Assembly (NCBI GenBank): GCA_037624485.1
Contig: JASJJC010000009.1
Location: 290,320-354,319, forward strand
Reading direction: 5' to 3'
DNA: 64,000 nt
DNA from: JAFMKE01 sp037624485
GTDB lineage: Bacteria > Bacteroidota > Bacteroidia > Chitinophagales > UBA8649
How positions within the stretch are numbered: the stretch's first letter is position 1; every line of letters begins with the position of its first letter. The notes beneath the pieces are model-generated. The model was not told the DNA's origin. It did not search any database and saw nothing but the letters and a program-made list of their open reading frames with translations. Shown piece after piece: positions 35,568 to 44,696 of the stretch. A program made the translations under genes and the position numbers.

Positions 35568-36524
35568 ATGAGTTTTTTTAACAAGTTTTTTAATAAAGAC
35601 AAGAAAGAAGATTTAGATAAAGGATTGGAAAAGACCAAAGAAGGGTTCTTTTCAAAAATATCTAAAGCCGTCGCGGGTAAATCTAAAGTGGAAGATGCGG
35701 ATTTGGATGATATTGAAGAGGCCCTAATCGCCTCAGATATGGGTCTAGATACAACCATAAAAATTATTGAAAGGTTGGAAGCGCGAGTTGCTAAGGATAA
35801 ATTTATTAGCACAACTGACCTGCATGAAATTTTAAAAAAGGAGATTGCTGAGTTATTAGCTGAAAACAATTCAGATGATATGGAGAGCTACCTTCCTCAT
35901 GGAAAGAAATCTCCATATGTACTTATGGTTGTTGGGGTCAATGGTGTAGGGAAAACAACCACTATTGGCAAGTTGGCTTACAACCTTAAGAAAGAGGGCC
36001 AATCTGTAGTCTTGGGTGCTGCGGATACATTTAGAGCAGCAGCAGTCCATCAATTAGAGATTTGGGCGGAGCGAGCCGGGGTTCCTATCGTTTCTAAAGG
36101 ACAAGATGCAGATCCTGCTTCAGTAGCATTTGATACGCTGAAATCCGCGGTGTCGCAAAATGCAGACGTAGTGATTATTGATACTGCAGGACGACTGCAT
36201 AATAAGGTAAACTTGATGAATGAGCTAAGTAAGATCAAACGAGTAATGCAAAAGGTTATTCCAGATGCTCCTCACGACGTCATGTTGGTTTTAGATGCTA
36301 GTACTGGGCAGAATGCCATTCAACAAGCTAAGGAGTTTACGAAAGCAACGGATGTAAGTTGTTTAGCATTAACAAAACTTGATGGAACCGCCAAAGGGGG
36401 AGTTGTTATAGGGATTACAGATCAATTCAAAATACCAATTCGTTATATCGGAGTAGGGGAGGGAAAGGAGCAATTGCAGCTGTTTAATAAGCAGGCATTT
36501 GTGGATTCTCTTTTCAGTAAATAA
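35568..36524 (+). CDS. ftsY: Signal recognition particle receptor FtsY
   Basis: A 318-residue SRP GTPase that docks ribosome-nascent chains at the membrane. A short acidic/basic N-terminal region (no long A domain), an N domain (about 15-90), then the G domain: G1 GVNGVGKTTTIGKLA, DTFRAAAVHQLE, DTAGRLHNKVNLM, TKLDGTAKGG and IPIRYIGVGEGKEQL at the end. The ATG at 35568 (MSFFNKFFNKDKK) fits the family; the frame extends to an unlikely ATG at 35529 within the upstream terminator. Confidence 0.95.
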   Translation: MSFFNKFFNKDKKEDLDKGLEKTKEGFFSKISKAVAGKSKVEDADLDDIEEALIASDMGLDTTIKIIERLEARVAKDKFISTTDLHEILKKEIAELLAENNSDDMESYLPHGKKSPYVLMVVGVNGVGKTTTIGKLAYNLKKEGQSVVLGAADTFRAAAVHQLEIWAERAGVPIVSKGQDADPASVAFDTLKSAVSQNADVVIIDTAGRLHNKVNLMNELSKIKRVMQKVIPDAPHDVMLVLDASTGQNAIQQAKEFTKATDVSCLALTKLDGTAKGGVVIGITDQFKIPIRYIGVGEGKEQLQLFNKQAFVDSLFSK

Positions 36525-36560
36525 AAGCCTCTAAATTTAAAATTATTTTATTCTAAATAC

Positions 36561-36590
36561 TTGGTTTTAAAGAAATACACTATATATTTG
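36561..36590 (+). promoter_or_regulatory. Promoter of tRNA-Val
   Basis: TTG at 36561-36563, 19-base spacer, perfect TATATTTG at 36583-36590. The best consensus promoter in the window. Confidence 0.75.
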
Positions 36591-36604
36591 CAGTCCTTTA
36601 AATA

Positions 36605-36679
36605 GGGCGATTAGCTCAGCTGGTTCAGAGCATCTGGTTTACACCCAGAGGGTCGGGGGTTCGAATCCCTCATCGCCCA
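36605..36679 (+). tRNA. tRNA-Val (anticodon TAC)
   Basis: A complete cloverleaf. GGGCGAT pairs with ATCGCCC. The D arm is TAGCTCAGCTGGTTCAGAG, the anticodon stem TCTGG/CCAGA encloses TTTACAC with anticodon TAC, the T arm is GGGGGTTCGAATCCCTC and the discriminator is A. CCA is not encoded (CA follows). Confidence 0.95.
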
Positions 36680-36723
36680 CAAATAAGAAGAAAAGCCTTG
36701 CACTAGTGCGGGGCTTTGTTATT
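36664..36723 (+). repeat. 60-base direct repeat, copy 1 (tRNA-Val 3' end plus terminator)
   Basis: Starts in the T arm of tRNA-Val and runs through the terminator into TTATT. It is identical, base for base, to 36836-36895. Confidence 0.9.
36692..36720 (+). terminator. Terminator after tRNA-Val
   Basis: AAAGCC..GCAC / GTGC..GGCTTT stem (with T-G pairs in the middle) and a following T-rich stretch. Repeated exactly at 36864-36892. Confidence 0.7.
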
Positions 36724-36835
36724 CAAAAGCGAACCGAATTCATTCGAGAACGTTTTTGAATAATAAAGACTATAGGCTATCGAAAATAGCAGGCTTTTAT
36801 TCTTTCAAAATGGGGTGTAAGGGATCACCGAAGGT

Positions 36836-36895
36836 AATCCCTCATCGCCCACAAATAAGAAGAAAAGCCTTGCACTAGTGCGGGGCTTTGTTATT
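36836..36895 (+). repeat. 60-base direct repeat, copy 2 (orphan tRNA-Val 3' end plus terminator)
   Basis: Identical to copy 1 but has no tRNA body: only the last 16 bases of tRNA-Val, then its terminator. After each copy comes a diverged stretch of about 44 bases (36783-36826 and 36897-36940, about 84 percent identical by eye), so the repeated unit extends beyond the 60 bases. Copy 1 has an additional stretch of about 60 bases before its flank. The rest of 36524-37050 holds no gene. Confidence 0.85.
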
Positions 36896-37015
36896 TAAAA
36901 TAGCAAGCTTTTATTTTTTCAACATGGCGTGCAAGGGTCCACAGTATTTAATCCCCTGCATCCAACCAATAATTATTCTTTCAAAATAAATCTTAGTTTA
37001 AACAATTAGATAGGT

Positions 37016-37023
37016 TATCTTTG
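37016..37023 (+). promoter_or_regulatory. -7 promoter element of the M1 peptidase gene
   Basis: TATCTTTG fits TAnnTTTG, 26 bases before the ATG at 37050. Confidence 0.5.
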
Positions 37024-37049
37024 TTTAACTATTAAATAACAAATGATTC

Positions 37050-39017
37050 ATGAAAAAATTCAACTATTTACTCATATTATTATTGGGTGTTCAAACTATT
37101 TTTACACAAGAAGTTCGAGTGCATGAATGCGCCAAACACAAGATGCAAAATTTTCCAGGACACAAGTCCGGGGAGAAGGGATTAAGCGGCCAAGATAAAT
37201 ATGATGTGCATTATGTAAAGTTGGATTTGGATATAGATAATTTTAGCACCACTATTAATCGAGGACATGCTACCTTAAATGCTATAGTAACAGCATTTAG
37301 TTTGGATGTTTTTGTTTTAGAATTAGCGGGTTCCTTGAACGTTGATTCTGCAAAAATAAATGGGGTTTTGTCTCCTACGAATAGAACTGGCGATGAGCTA
37401 CAGATTTTTCCATCAAGTAATCTTAGCCAAGGTACTGATGTCGTTGTTGAGGTTTTCTACAAGGGTAATCCACCTGGTGGAGGAGGATTTTTTGGTGGAA
37501 TTTTTAATGATCAATCACCAAGTTGGGGTGCTGATGTAACTTGGACATTAAGCCAACCATTTTCGGCGTATACCTGGTGGCCGGTAAAACAAGTTCTCAC
37601 AGATAAAATAGATTCTAGTGAAGTTTGGTTGACTGTACCCAATGGTTTGAAAGGAGGGTCAAATGGCCTTTTACAGCAGGAAGTTAGTCTTCCAGGAAAC
37701 AAGACACGCTTCGAATGGAAACACAATCACCCAATAGCCTATTACCTCATGTCGATCGCAGTCGGTCCTTATATTGATTACAGTTTTATGGCTCCGTTAC
37801 CAGGAACATTGGATAGTGTGTATGTTCAAAATTTTATATATGATAATCCAGCTACCTTAACAAATTTTGAAAGCGATATTGATTTGACAGCGGACATGTT
37901 ATATGTTTTTTCAGATTTGTATGGCTTGTATCCTTTTAGAGATGAAAAATACGGGCATTGCATGGCTCCCTTAAGTGGAGGTATGGAACACCAAACCATG
38001 ACTACCCAAGGGTTTTTTGAAACTGGTTTGACTGCTCATGAATTGGGGCATCAGTGGTTTGGCGATAATGTTACTTGCTCGGATTGGGGCCATATATGGG
38101 TTAATGAAGGTTTTGCTTCTTACAGTGAATACTTATTTTATCAAAGCTTGAATCAAAACAATGCGCAACAAAGAATGGCTGGAGTTCATGCCGACGTGAT
38201 GAGTCAGCCTGGAGGAAGCGTATTTGTTCCCGTCGCAAGCCAAGATAATGATGGCAGGATTTTCAATTCTCGCTTATCTTATGATAAGGGTTCAGCATTG
38301 GTTCATATGGTAAGGCATTGGGTTAATGATGATGCCTTGTTTTTTCAAGCGATGAAAACCTATCAAAATACCTATGCCAATTCTACAGCTAATGCAGAGG
38401 ATTTTATTGGTATAGTTGAATCCGTTTCGGGAGTTTCAATGACTGACTTTTTGGCGCATTGGTACTATGGAGAAGGTTATCCGACCTACAATGGTAGATT
38501 TAATGAAGCGGGTAATCAAATTATCGTGGAACTAAGTCAAACGACATCCACTCCTTCCGTCACTCCATTTTTTAAAAGTGCTCTTGAGATTGAGATAGAA
38601 TTTATGGATAACACGGATACCATTATTTATGTGATGCACTCACTTAACGGACAAGCTTATGTTTTTGATATCGACAAAGAAATCTATGCGGTCAGTGTAG
38701 ATCCCGAAAACTGGGTGCTCAATCAAGAGGATAGTTTTATTTTTGACGCAAGTTTGAAAGTAACTGGAATAGATAATCTAAATAAGTTTAGCACAATGGC
38801 TAAGTTATACCCAAATCCAAGCCCAAATCAATTTATGCTAGATTTGACATCTGAGGGTGCTCAATTGCAGATTATTGATCAATTAGGGCGATTGGTTTTG
38901 GAGAAAAACTTAAAAGGTAAGAACCACATCATTAACCATGAACTTGCGTCCGGTGCATATACCGTCGTGTTAAGAAATTCTATTTACGAAGGCACTCAGC
39001 AACTCTTGGTTCCGTAA
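37050..39017 (+). CDS. Secreted M1-family metallopeptidase with T9SS tail
   Basis: A 655-residue exported zinc aminopeptidase. Signal peptide (1-20); N-terminal beta-saddle (about 45-250); catalytic domain with exopeptidase motif GGMEHQTM (normally GxMEN, here His for Asn) and zinc site HELGHQWFGD...NEGFAS (H330, H334, E353; catalytic E331), SYDKGSALVHM; then type A T9SS domain (about 575-655, LYPNPSPNQFMLDLTS). The long C-terminal domain of classical M1 enzymes is absent, as in other Bacteroidota T9SS members. Likely trims extracellular peptides together with the protease at 9568. Confidence 0.9.
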   Translation: MKKFNYLLILLLGVQTIFTQEVRVHECAKHKMQNFPGHKSGEKGLSGQDKYDVHYVKLDLDIDNFSTTINRGHATLNAIVTAFSLDVFVLELAGSLNVDSAKINGVLSPTNRTGDELQIFPSSNLSQGTDVVVEVFYKGNPPGGGGFFGGIFNDQSPSWGADVTWTLSQPFSAYTWWPVKQVLTDKIDSSEVWLTVPNGLKGGSNGLLQQEVSLPGNKTRFEWKHNHPIAYYLMSIAVGPYIDYSFMAPLPGTLDSVYVQNFIYDNPATLTNFESDIDLTADMLYVFSDLYGLYPFRDEKYGHCMAPLSGGMEHQTMTTQGFFETGLTAHELGHQWFGDNVTCSDWGHIWVNEGFASYSEYLFYQSLNQNNAQQRMAGVHADVMSQPGGSVFVPVASQDNDGRIFNSRLSYDKGSALVHMVRHWVNDDALFFQAMKTYQNTYANSTANAEDFIGIVESVSGVSMTDFLAHWYYGEGYPTYNGRFNEAGNQIIVELSQTTSTPSVTPFFKSALEIEIEFMDNTDTIIYVMHSLNGQAYVFDIDKEIYAVSVDPENWVLNQEDSFIFDASLKVTGIDNLNKFSTMAKLYPNPSPNQFMLDLTSEGAQLQIIDQLGRLVLEKNLKGKNHIINHELASGAYTVVLRNSIYEGTQQLLVP

Positions 39018-39020
39018 TAG

Positions 39021-39347
39021 CTAATGTAATTTATTGAAGCAATTAATGAATTTCATCATAGCCATGATATTACTGATTTTTATTTCCCCAGTCATAAGAG
39101 CCATTTGGGCATTTTTGCGACCGAGTTCTACATCAGTATAAACCTCATCTGTGCAGCTGACTAAGCACTTAGGTTCTCCGCTTAAACCTTCACTTACATT
39201 ACAGGTTTCATCTTCAATTTTTACAGAGAACTGTCCTCCATTATCTCCACTTATGTCGAAATGAAAAAGGATGCTTAAATCGTCATCTATCTCTTCTGGT
39301 TTAAAGCGATGCTCTAAGGAAAAAATAATTTCTCTAGCAGTTTTCAT
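39021..39347 (-). CDS. SCP2 sterol-binding-domain protein
   Basis: A 108-residue protein made of one SCP2-like domain: FHFDISGDNGGQFSVKIEDE, then the loop-helix FALMTG-type segment NAQMALMTGEIKISNIMAMMKFINCF typical of the lipid-binding pocket. Stand-alone SCP2 proteins bind acyl chains or other hydrophobic molecules; the ligand is unknown. Convergent with the M1 peptidase gene with 3 bases between stops. Confidence 0.8.
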   Translation of the reverse strand: MKTAREIIFSLEHRFKPEEIDDDLSILFHFDISGDNGGQFSVKIEDETCNVSEGLSGEPKCLVSCTDEVYTDVELGRKNAQMALMTGEIKISNIMAMMKFINCFNKLH

Positions 39348-39444
39348 AAATCTATCAAACCTTTGTTTAATCCAAAAATAAGTAATATTTCAATCAACGA
39401 TGATAATAAAACTTAATACGCAAGATCAAGTGTAAGACATTGCT

Positions 39445-39452
39445 TATGTTTG
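39445..39452 (+). promoter_or_regulatory. -7 promoter element of the GT4 gene at 39461
   Basis: TATGTTTG matches TAnnTTTG and ends 8 bases before the ATG at 39461. It overlaps the alternative ATG positions at 39440-39446, which supports the later start. Confidence 0.45.
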
Positions 39453-39460
39453 GGGAGAGA

Positions 39461-40501
39461 ATGAAGGTTGCATTAATTCATATTCGATATATTTATAAGG
39501 GAGGACTAGAAACTAGACTTTTTAATTATATCGATTATTTTTTAAATAGAGGTGATGAGGTGCATTTGTACACTTCAAAAATTTCACCTGATATAATTCC
39601 TCCGGCAAATTTGCATATTCATTATCTCAATCTTAAAAGAATTCCTAAACCCATTCGTAACTTTTTTTTTGATAAAAAACTGAAGCAGATTATCCGTCTA
39701 AATGAATTTGATTTTATTCTGGCTTTAGAGAGAACTTCTCGCCAGAATCATGTTATTGCGCCAAGTACACATAAGGGGTACTTACAAGCAAAAGGTGCGA
39801 TGTTTAGCGATATTGTGGATATCGTTCAACTCTACTTGGATAGAAAAGCTTTTAGTAATGCAAAAGTTATATATGCCTGCTCGGAAATGGTTAAAGATGA
39901 AATAATCAATCTTTACCGTATCGCTCCCAATAAAGTTCGGGTTTTACATCCTCCTATCAAGTTGTCGTTGTTTGAAACTCCTCCAAGTGATGCATCTATT
40001 CGTGAGCGAAATGGATGGTCAAAAGAGGATAAGATATTTTTGCTTGTATCCACCAGCCATAAGCGGAAGGGCCTGGATACATTGATAGAGGTGTTTGAGG
40101 AGTTGCCAAATAATTATAAGCTGTTAGTCGCCGGTACTTCATTTAAAAGTTCTAATCCTCAAATTGTATCATTGGGCTTTGTTAAGGACATGGGGACCAT
40201 CTATCACCAAGTTGATGTTCTACTTCACCCCGCAGTTTACGAACCTTTTGGCCAAATTATAACAGAAGCCTTTGCTGCTAAAGTGCCTGTAATCATTTCC
40301 GATCGAGTTGGCGCTAAGGAGTTTGTTAATTCAAGTAGAGGGCTTGTTATAGATTCACTTGCTCCTGCGGTGTGGTGTGAAGCCATTTTGAAATTTGATA
40401 AAGAAAAAATCTCATTTGAGGATATTGAAGAAGTCTTAAAGGAATTATCTTTAGAGAGCCATATGGAGAAAATGTTAAATTGGGCAATTTTCAATAAATA
40501 A
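39461..40501 (+). CDS. GT4-family glycosyltransferase
   Basis: A 346-residue GT-B glycosyltransferase. N-terminal half: KVALIHIRYIYKGGLETRLFNYI. C-terminal half: FLLVSTSHKRKGLDTLIEVF, VAGTSF, MGTIYHQVDVLLHPAVYEPFGQIITEAFAAKVPVI with the E-x7-E donor motif. Resembles LPS core or exopolysaccharide GT4 enzymes. Start: ATG at 39461 (MKVALIHIRYIYKGG) fits the family N-terminus and lies after a promoter box. Followed 67 bases later by the ABC ATPase gene. Confidence 0.85.
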   Translation: MKVALIHIRYIYKGGLETRLFNYIDYFLNRGDEVHLYTSKISPDIIPPANLHIHYLNLKRIPKPIRNFFFDKKLKQIIRLNEFDFILALERTSRQNHVIAPSTHKGYLQAKGAMFSDIVDIVQLYLDRKAFSNAKVIYACSEMVKDEIINLYRIAPNKVRVLHPPIKLSLFETPPSDASIRERNGWSKEDKIFLLVSTSHKRKGLDTLIEVFEELPNNYKLLVAGTSFKSSNPQIVSLGFVKDMGTIYHQVDVLLHPAVYEPFGQIITEAFAAKVPVIISDRVGAKEFVNSSRGLVIDSLAPAVWCEAILKFDKEKISFEDIEEVLKELSLESHMEKMLNWAIFNK

Positions 40502-40568
40502 ATAAATAAACATTATTTTAGTCGCAAAATAAACCTCAGTATTACTGAGGCTTAAAAAGATCAAAGAG

Positions 40569-42374
40569 ATGAGTGAAAAAAAGCTATTATTAGAAGTGAA
40601 AAATTTGGTGACAGAGTTTAACACAGATGAAGGAAGTGTTAAAGCTGTAAAGGGAATAAGTTTCACGCTTTATCGAGGAGAAACTGTCGGTATTGTTGGA
40701 GAATCGGGTTCTGGTAAATCAGTTACTTCATTATCGATAATGCGATTGATTCCATCACCTCCGGGAAAAATTAGTTCAGGCGAAGTTATCTATCATACTA
40801 AAGATGGTCAGCAAATTGATTTACTTAAACTTTCGGAAGATGAAATGAGAAAATTTAGAGGGAATGATATCTCAATGATTTTTCAAGAACCAATGACGTC
40901 ACTTAACCCTGTATTTACTTGCGGCGATCAAGTGATGGAAGCGATTTTACTTCACCAAAAAGTTGATAAGAAACGGGCTAAAGAAATAACTTTAGAGATG
41001 TTTGAGAAAGTTCAATTACCTGATCCTCCTCGTATGTTTGATGCATATCCTCATCAATTATCAGGTGGTCAAAAGCAAAGGGTGATTATTGCTATGGCAA
41101 TGAGTTGCAATCCTGATATATTAATTGCAGATGAGCCGACTACGGCATTGGACGTAACCGTTCAGAAAACAATACTAGAGTTAATGAATGACTTGAGCTT
41201 GCAATTAGAAAGTTCAATTATTTTCATTACTCACGATTTAGGCGTAATTGGAGAAATAGCGGATCGTGTTATAGTGATGTATCAAGGTAACATTGTTGAA
41301 ACTGGTTCAGTACTAGATATTTTCAAAAGCCCGAAACATCCGTATACGAGATCGTTGTTAGCATGCAGACCTCCTCTAGGGAAGCGCTTGAGCACACTGC
41401 CAACAGTCAAGGATTTTATGAAAGTGGAAGCTGATGGAAGTATTACTGAATTGAGTACTTCAGTTGAAGATGCAATTAGTAAAGTTGTCGTATCTGAAAG
41501 CACTACTAAAGCAAGAATGGAAAGCTTAAAAGCTAAAACACCAATTTTAGAAGTTAGAAATCTTCAAACATGGTTTCCTACTACCAAAAACTTTTTTGGA
41601 AAAACTACCTCTTGGGTTAAGGCTGTGGACGACGTCAGTTTTAATGTTTACCCTGGAGAAACTATGGGATTGGTGGGTGAATCTGGATGCGGAAAAACTA
41701 CTTTGGGTAGAACGATATTAAACCTAGCGCCTGCTCATGGTGGAGAAGTGCTTTTTGAGGGTCGAGACATTTTAAAAATGAATAGTGCTGATTTGACCGA
41801 ACTGCGTAAGGATATGCAAATTATTTTTCAAGATCCCTACTCATCTTTAAATCCACGGATGACTATTGGAGGAGCTATTCAGGAGCCTATGACGGTTCAT
41901 GGTATTTTTAGCAATGAAAAACAACGGAGAGAGAAAGTAGAGAGTCTTTTGAGCACAGTAGGACTAGATCCTAAACATTTCAATAGATATCCTCATGAGT
42001 TTAGTGGAGGCCAACGTCAACGTATTTGTATTGCAAGAGCACTTGCCTTGAATCCACGTTTTATTATTTGTGATGAATCGGTTTCTGCTCTTGATGTATC
42101 AGTACAAGCCCAGGTACTGAATCTTTTACTAGATCTCAGAGAAGAATTTGGCTTTACTTATATTTTTATTTCTCACGATTTATCCGTGGTAAAATTCATG
42201 AGCGATCGAATGATTGTAATGAATCAAGGTAAGATTGAGGAGATGGGCTTAGCCGATGATATATACAACAACCCACAGAATGCATATACGAAAGGATTAA
42301 TTGGCGCAATTCCAAAAGGTGAGTTGGCTGATATCGAATCACGCATTATGCGTAGCAAGAATGTCCAAGCATAG
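40569..42374 (+). CDS. Double-ATPase peptide ABC transporter subunit (YejF/DppDF-like)
   Basis: A 601-residue cytosolic ATPase with two complete ABC domains joined by a linker (about residues 280-325). First domain: Walker A GESGSGKSVTS, signature LSGGQKQRV, Walker B ILIADEPTTALD. Second: GESGCGKTTLG, FSGGQRQRI, FIICDESVSALD. Each carries the peptide-importer C-terminal HPYT or NAYTKGLIGA oligopeptide-binding protein signature. Belongs to the class powering di/oligopeptide or nickel-type importers. No permease or binding-protein gene is adjacent, so partners are encoded elsewhere. Confidence 0.9.
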   Translation: MSEKKLLLEVKNLVTEFNTDEGSVKAVKGISFTLYRGETVGIVGESGSGKSVTSLSIMRLIPSPPGKISSGEVIYHTKDGQQIDLLKLSEDEMRKFRGNDISMIFQEPMTSLNPVFTCGDQVMEAILLHQKVDKKRAKEITLEMFEKVQLPDPPRMFDAYPHQLSGGQKQRVIIAMAMSCNPDILIADEPTTALDVTVQKTILELMNDLSLQLESSIIFITHDLGVIGEIADRVIVMYQGNIVETGSVLDIFKSPKHPYTRSLLACRPPLGKRLSTLPTVKDFMKVEADGSITELSTSVEDAISKVVVSESTTKARMESLKAKTPILEVRNLQTWFPTTKNFFGKTTSWVKAVDDVSFNVYPGETMGLVGESGCGKTTLGRTILNLAPAHGGEVLFEGRDILKMNSADLTELRKDMQIIFQDPYSSLNPRMTIGGAIQEPMTVHGIFSNEKQRREKVESLLSTVGLDPKHFNRYPHEFSGGQRQRICIARALALNPRFIICDESVSALDVSVQAQVLNLLLDLREEFGFTYIFISHDLSVVKFMSDRMIVMNQGKIEEMGLADDIYNNPQNAYTKGLIGAIPKGELADIESRIMRSKNVQA

Positions 42375-42447
42375 ATGTTTAGCTTTTAAATCACTATCTA
42401 TTTGCTGTGACAACTCTTTTTAGGAGGAATAAGACATATTTTCTAAT

Positions 42448-44361
42448 TTACTTAATCTTATCAAATAGGTTTTTAGAAATTACAAGGAAGTTAGCTTCTG
42501 TCACCATTCCTACTAAATTATTCTTATCATCTACAACGGGAAGGCATCCAAATTGATATTTAGTCATGATATCCATTGCTTCGGTAAATTTCGCTCCCGG
42601 ATGAATTGTCATAGGATCTTTAATCATTACCTCACCCACACTTAAAGGAAGCTTTTCTTTTTGATGTATATGTTTCATATACGCTCGCAACATCATTCTT
42701 GACGTTGCCAAGCCCACTAGCTTTCCTTTTTTATTCTCTACAGCTACATAACGAATTTTTTGCCAATCCATCATCTCACTAACCAATTCAACAATGTCCT
42801 CTTGTTTAGCTGTAAAGACCTTAGTGGTCATGAATTCCTCCACAAAAACTTCACTTGGTTTCCAATCTTTATTATCATCTAGTTCAGCTAATTTCCAATT
42901 ATGCACGGGTATATTATGTTTTTGGTTTTGAATAGTTGACGCCGTTATCGCGGCCAATACTTCTTCTTTTGTTGCACTTTTAATTAATTTATTAAAGGAT
43001 TTTAATTGCCAATATGATCCGGTACGTACTTTTTGAACACGCGCCTCAATAATACCTAAATATTCTTCTATTTCTGCATTATTTACTTTTTGTTTTTTCA
43101 ATCCAGCCTTAGCCAAAGGTAAGAGTTCGTGGAGTATTAAATCACTGGCAGCATAACTTTTATTATCTAACCAAAATAGCTTCGTGTCCAATCCATGAAC
43201 GGAGGCTTTTAAGAAATTATTTTTGGCAACATCAAAATCCATTCGTTGGGTGATATCTCCGTATTTATCATGTACACCTACCATTAATCCTAACCAAAAT
43301 GCAGCATTAGCCATTTCGTCTTTTACAGTAGGACCAGCAGGGAGTACCCTGTTTTCAATTCTAAGATGAGCTTTCCCTTCACTAATACCGTAACATGCTC
43401 TATTCCATCTATATACGGTTGAATTGTGTACTTTTAGGGCCATTAAATCAGGAGCGGTTCCTGTCTCTAATTTTTCAAAAACATTCTCGTTGATTTCTGT
43501 ATTTAACAAGACTCGGTATTTGACAATATCTTCCTTATAAATTTCTAGAATTGATTTTTCCAACCAGTGATCGCCAAATGTCACTCTTGGACTCATTTCT
43601 CTTGCATGTTCCTTATGATTTCTGGTATCTACAGATTGGGAGAACAAGGCAATACGAGTTTCTTTCCATAATCGTTTACCAAACAAGATGGGTGAATTTG
43701 TAGCGCAAGCCAGCACAGGAGCTGTTATGGCTTGGGAAATATTGTACATATCTACAAATTCATCTGGTTTAATCTGCAAGTGCACTTGAAATCCTGTATT
43801 CGCTGCCTCAATTAAAGGTGAGTCGTGCTCGGAAAAGAGCTCATCAATACCACTAATGTTTAAATCATAGTTTTTACCGCGCAACTTATTTATTGATTCG
43901 CATAATGCATAGTACCGCTCATAAGGAGTTAGATTATGCATAGAAAAATCAAATTTTCTAAGGGTAGGGAGAATTCCCGTAAGGATTACTTTTATACCAA
44001 GACTATCTGCAGCTTGATGCGCTGCATCCAGATTATCCAGTATTTCTTTTTCCATAATGGATAAGCAGTTCTTTGAAAAGATTTGAGGGCTTGCATTGAT
44101 TTCCATATTGAAACGTGCCAACTCTGTAGTGAATAGAGGATTACCTTCTAGCAAGTCCATCATTTCAATATTCTTTCCGGCTGGTTTATAGTGTTTGTCA
44201 ACGAGGCAAAACTCCTGCTCGGCACCAATTCGTGTTTTATCAATTTCAAACATCCCTTCCTTGAGCATTTTATTTAATGCATGAATATCGTTGAGTAAGT
44301 GCTTCTCAAATGTTTGAAGCTGTTTAGCTGTTGATGTGGCTTTTACGTTAGGTGCTCCCAT
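42448..44361 (-). CDS. Glutamate-cysteine-ligase-like (GCS2) enzyme fused to two CBS domains
   Basis: 637 residues, cytosolic. The N-terminal about 490 residues form a GCS2/YbdK-type carboxylate-amine ligase (GAEQEFCLVD at about 46-55, FNMEINASPQIF, NTGFQVHLQIKP, RIENRVLPAGPTVKDE). The C-terminal about 130 residues are a CBS pair (TKVFTAKQEDIVELVSEMM...VGLATSRMML and VMIKDPMTIHPGAKF...CLPVVDDKNNLVGMVTEANFL). CBS pairs bind adenine nucleotides and could gate the ligase with energy state. The amine substrate is not fixed; glutamate-cysteine ligase activity is possible. I know similar fusions from Bacteroidota genomes but no characterised example. Confidence 0.82.
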   Translation of the reverse strand: MGAPNVKATSTAKQLQTFEKHLLNDIHALNKMLKEGMFEIDKTRIGAEQEFCLVDKHYKPAGKNIEMMDLLEGNPLFTTELARFNMEINASPQIFSKNCLSIMEKEILDNLDAAHQAADSLGIKVILTGILPTLRKFDFSMHNLTPYERYYALCESINKLRGKNYDLNISGIDELFSEHDSPLIEAANTGFQVHLQIKPDEFVDMYNISQAITAPVLACATNSPILFGKRLWKETRIALFSQSVDTRNHKEHAREMSPRVTFGDHWLEKSILEIYKEDIVKYRVLLNTEINENVFEKLETGTAPDLMALKVHNSTVYRWNRACYGISEGKAHLRIENRVLPAGPTVKDEMANAAFWLGLMVGVHDKYGDITQRMDFDVAKNNFLKASVHGLDTKLFWLDNKSYAASDLILHELLPLAKAGLKKQKVNNAEIEEYLGIIEARVQKVRTGSYWQLKSFNKLIKSATKEEVLAAITASTIQNQKHNIPVHNWKLAELDDNKDWKPSEVFVEEFMTTKVFTAKQEDIVELVSEMMDWQKIRYVAVENKKGKLVGLATSRMMLRAYMKHIHQKEKLPLSVGEVMIKDPMTIHPGAKFTEAMDIMTKYQFGCLPVVDDKNNLVGMVTEANFLVISKNLFDKIK

Positions 44362-44660
44362 AATCTAATTGAATTTCTCTTGACAGGTATATAGCTTATT
44401 ATCAAATTGATCAATATTTTCATAAATCTAATAGAATCATTCCACAACGTACGATAATATTTGAGCATATTTTTATGAAAAGAAGTCTCTTCATTTGAAC
44501 TGTAAAAATTAGCCAATAAAACTTGATGCTTACCTTCTCGCATATGCCTGTTTTTCTTATTTATACCGGCATATAGAAGCGATTGAAATTTGGAGATATT
44601 TACTCCGTCAGCGCTAGGCAAAAGAAGAGAAATTAAACAAAAAAGACTAAATTTGGTCAC
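44343..44660 (-). CDS. Uncertain small exported ORF upstream of the GCS2-CBS gene
   Basis: A 105-residue frame beginning with GTG, with a possible signal peptide (FSLFCLISLLLPSADG) and a Lys-rich body. It overlaps the start of the ligase gene by 19 bases. I recognise no family, and its 5' end lies over the divergent promoter (TAAATTTG at 44648-44655, plus strand). It could be a real short gene or chance; it is otherwise the only content of the 335-base gap 44362-44696. Confidence 0.2.
   Translation of the reverse strand: MTKFSLFCLISLLLPSADGVNISKFQSLLYAGINKKNRHMREGKHQVLLANFYSSNEETSFHKNMLKYYRTLWNDSIRFMKILINLIISYIPVKRNSIRLWEHLT
44648..44655 (+). promoter_or_regulatory. -7 promoter element of the PAP2 gene
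   Basis: TAAATTTG, an exact consensus match, 41 bases upstream of the ATG at 44697. Confidence 0.45.
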
Positions 44661-44696
44661 CAGATCAACTAATTAGTTCTAAAAATATTAAATAAT

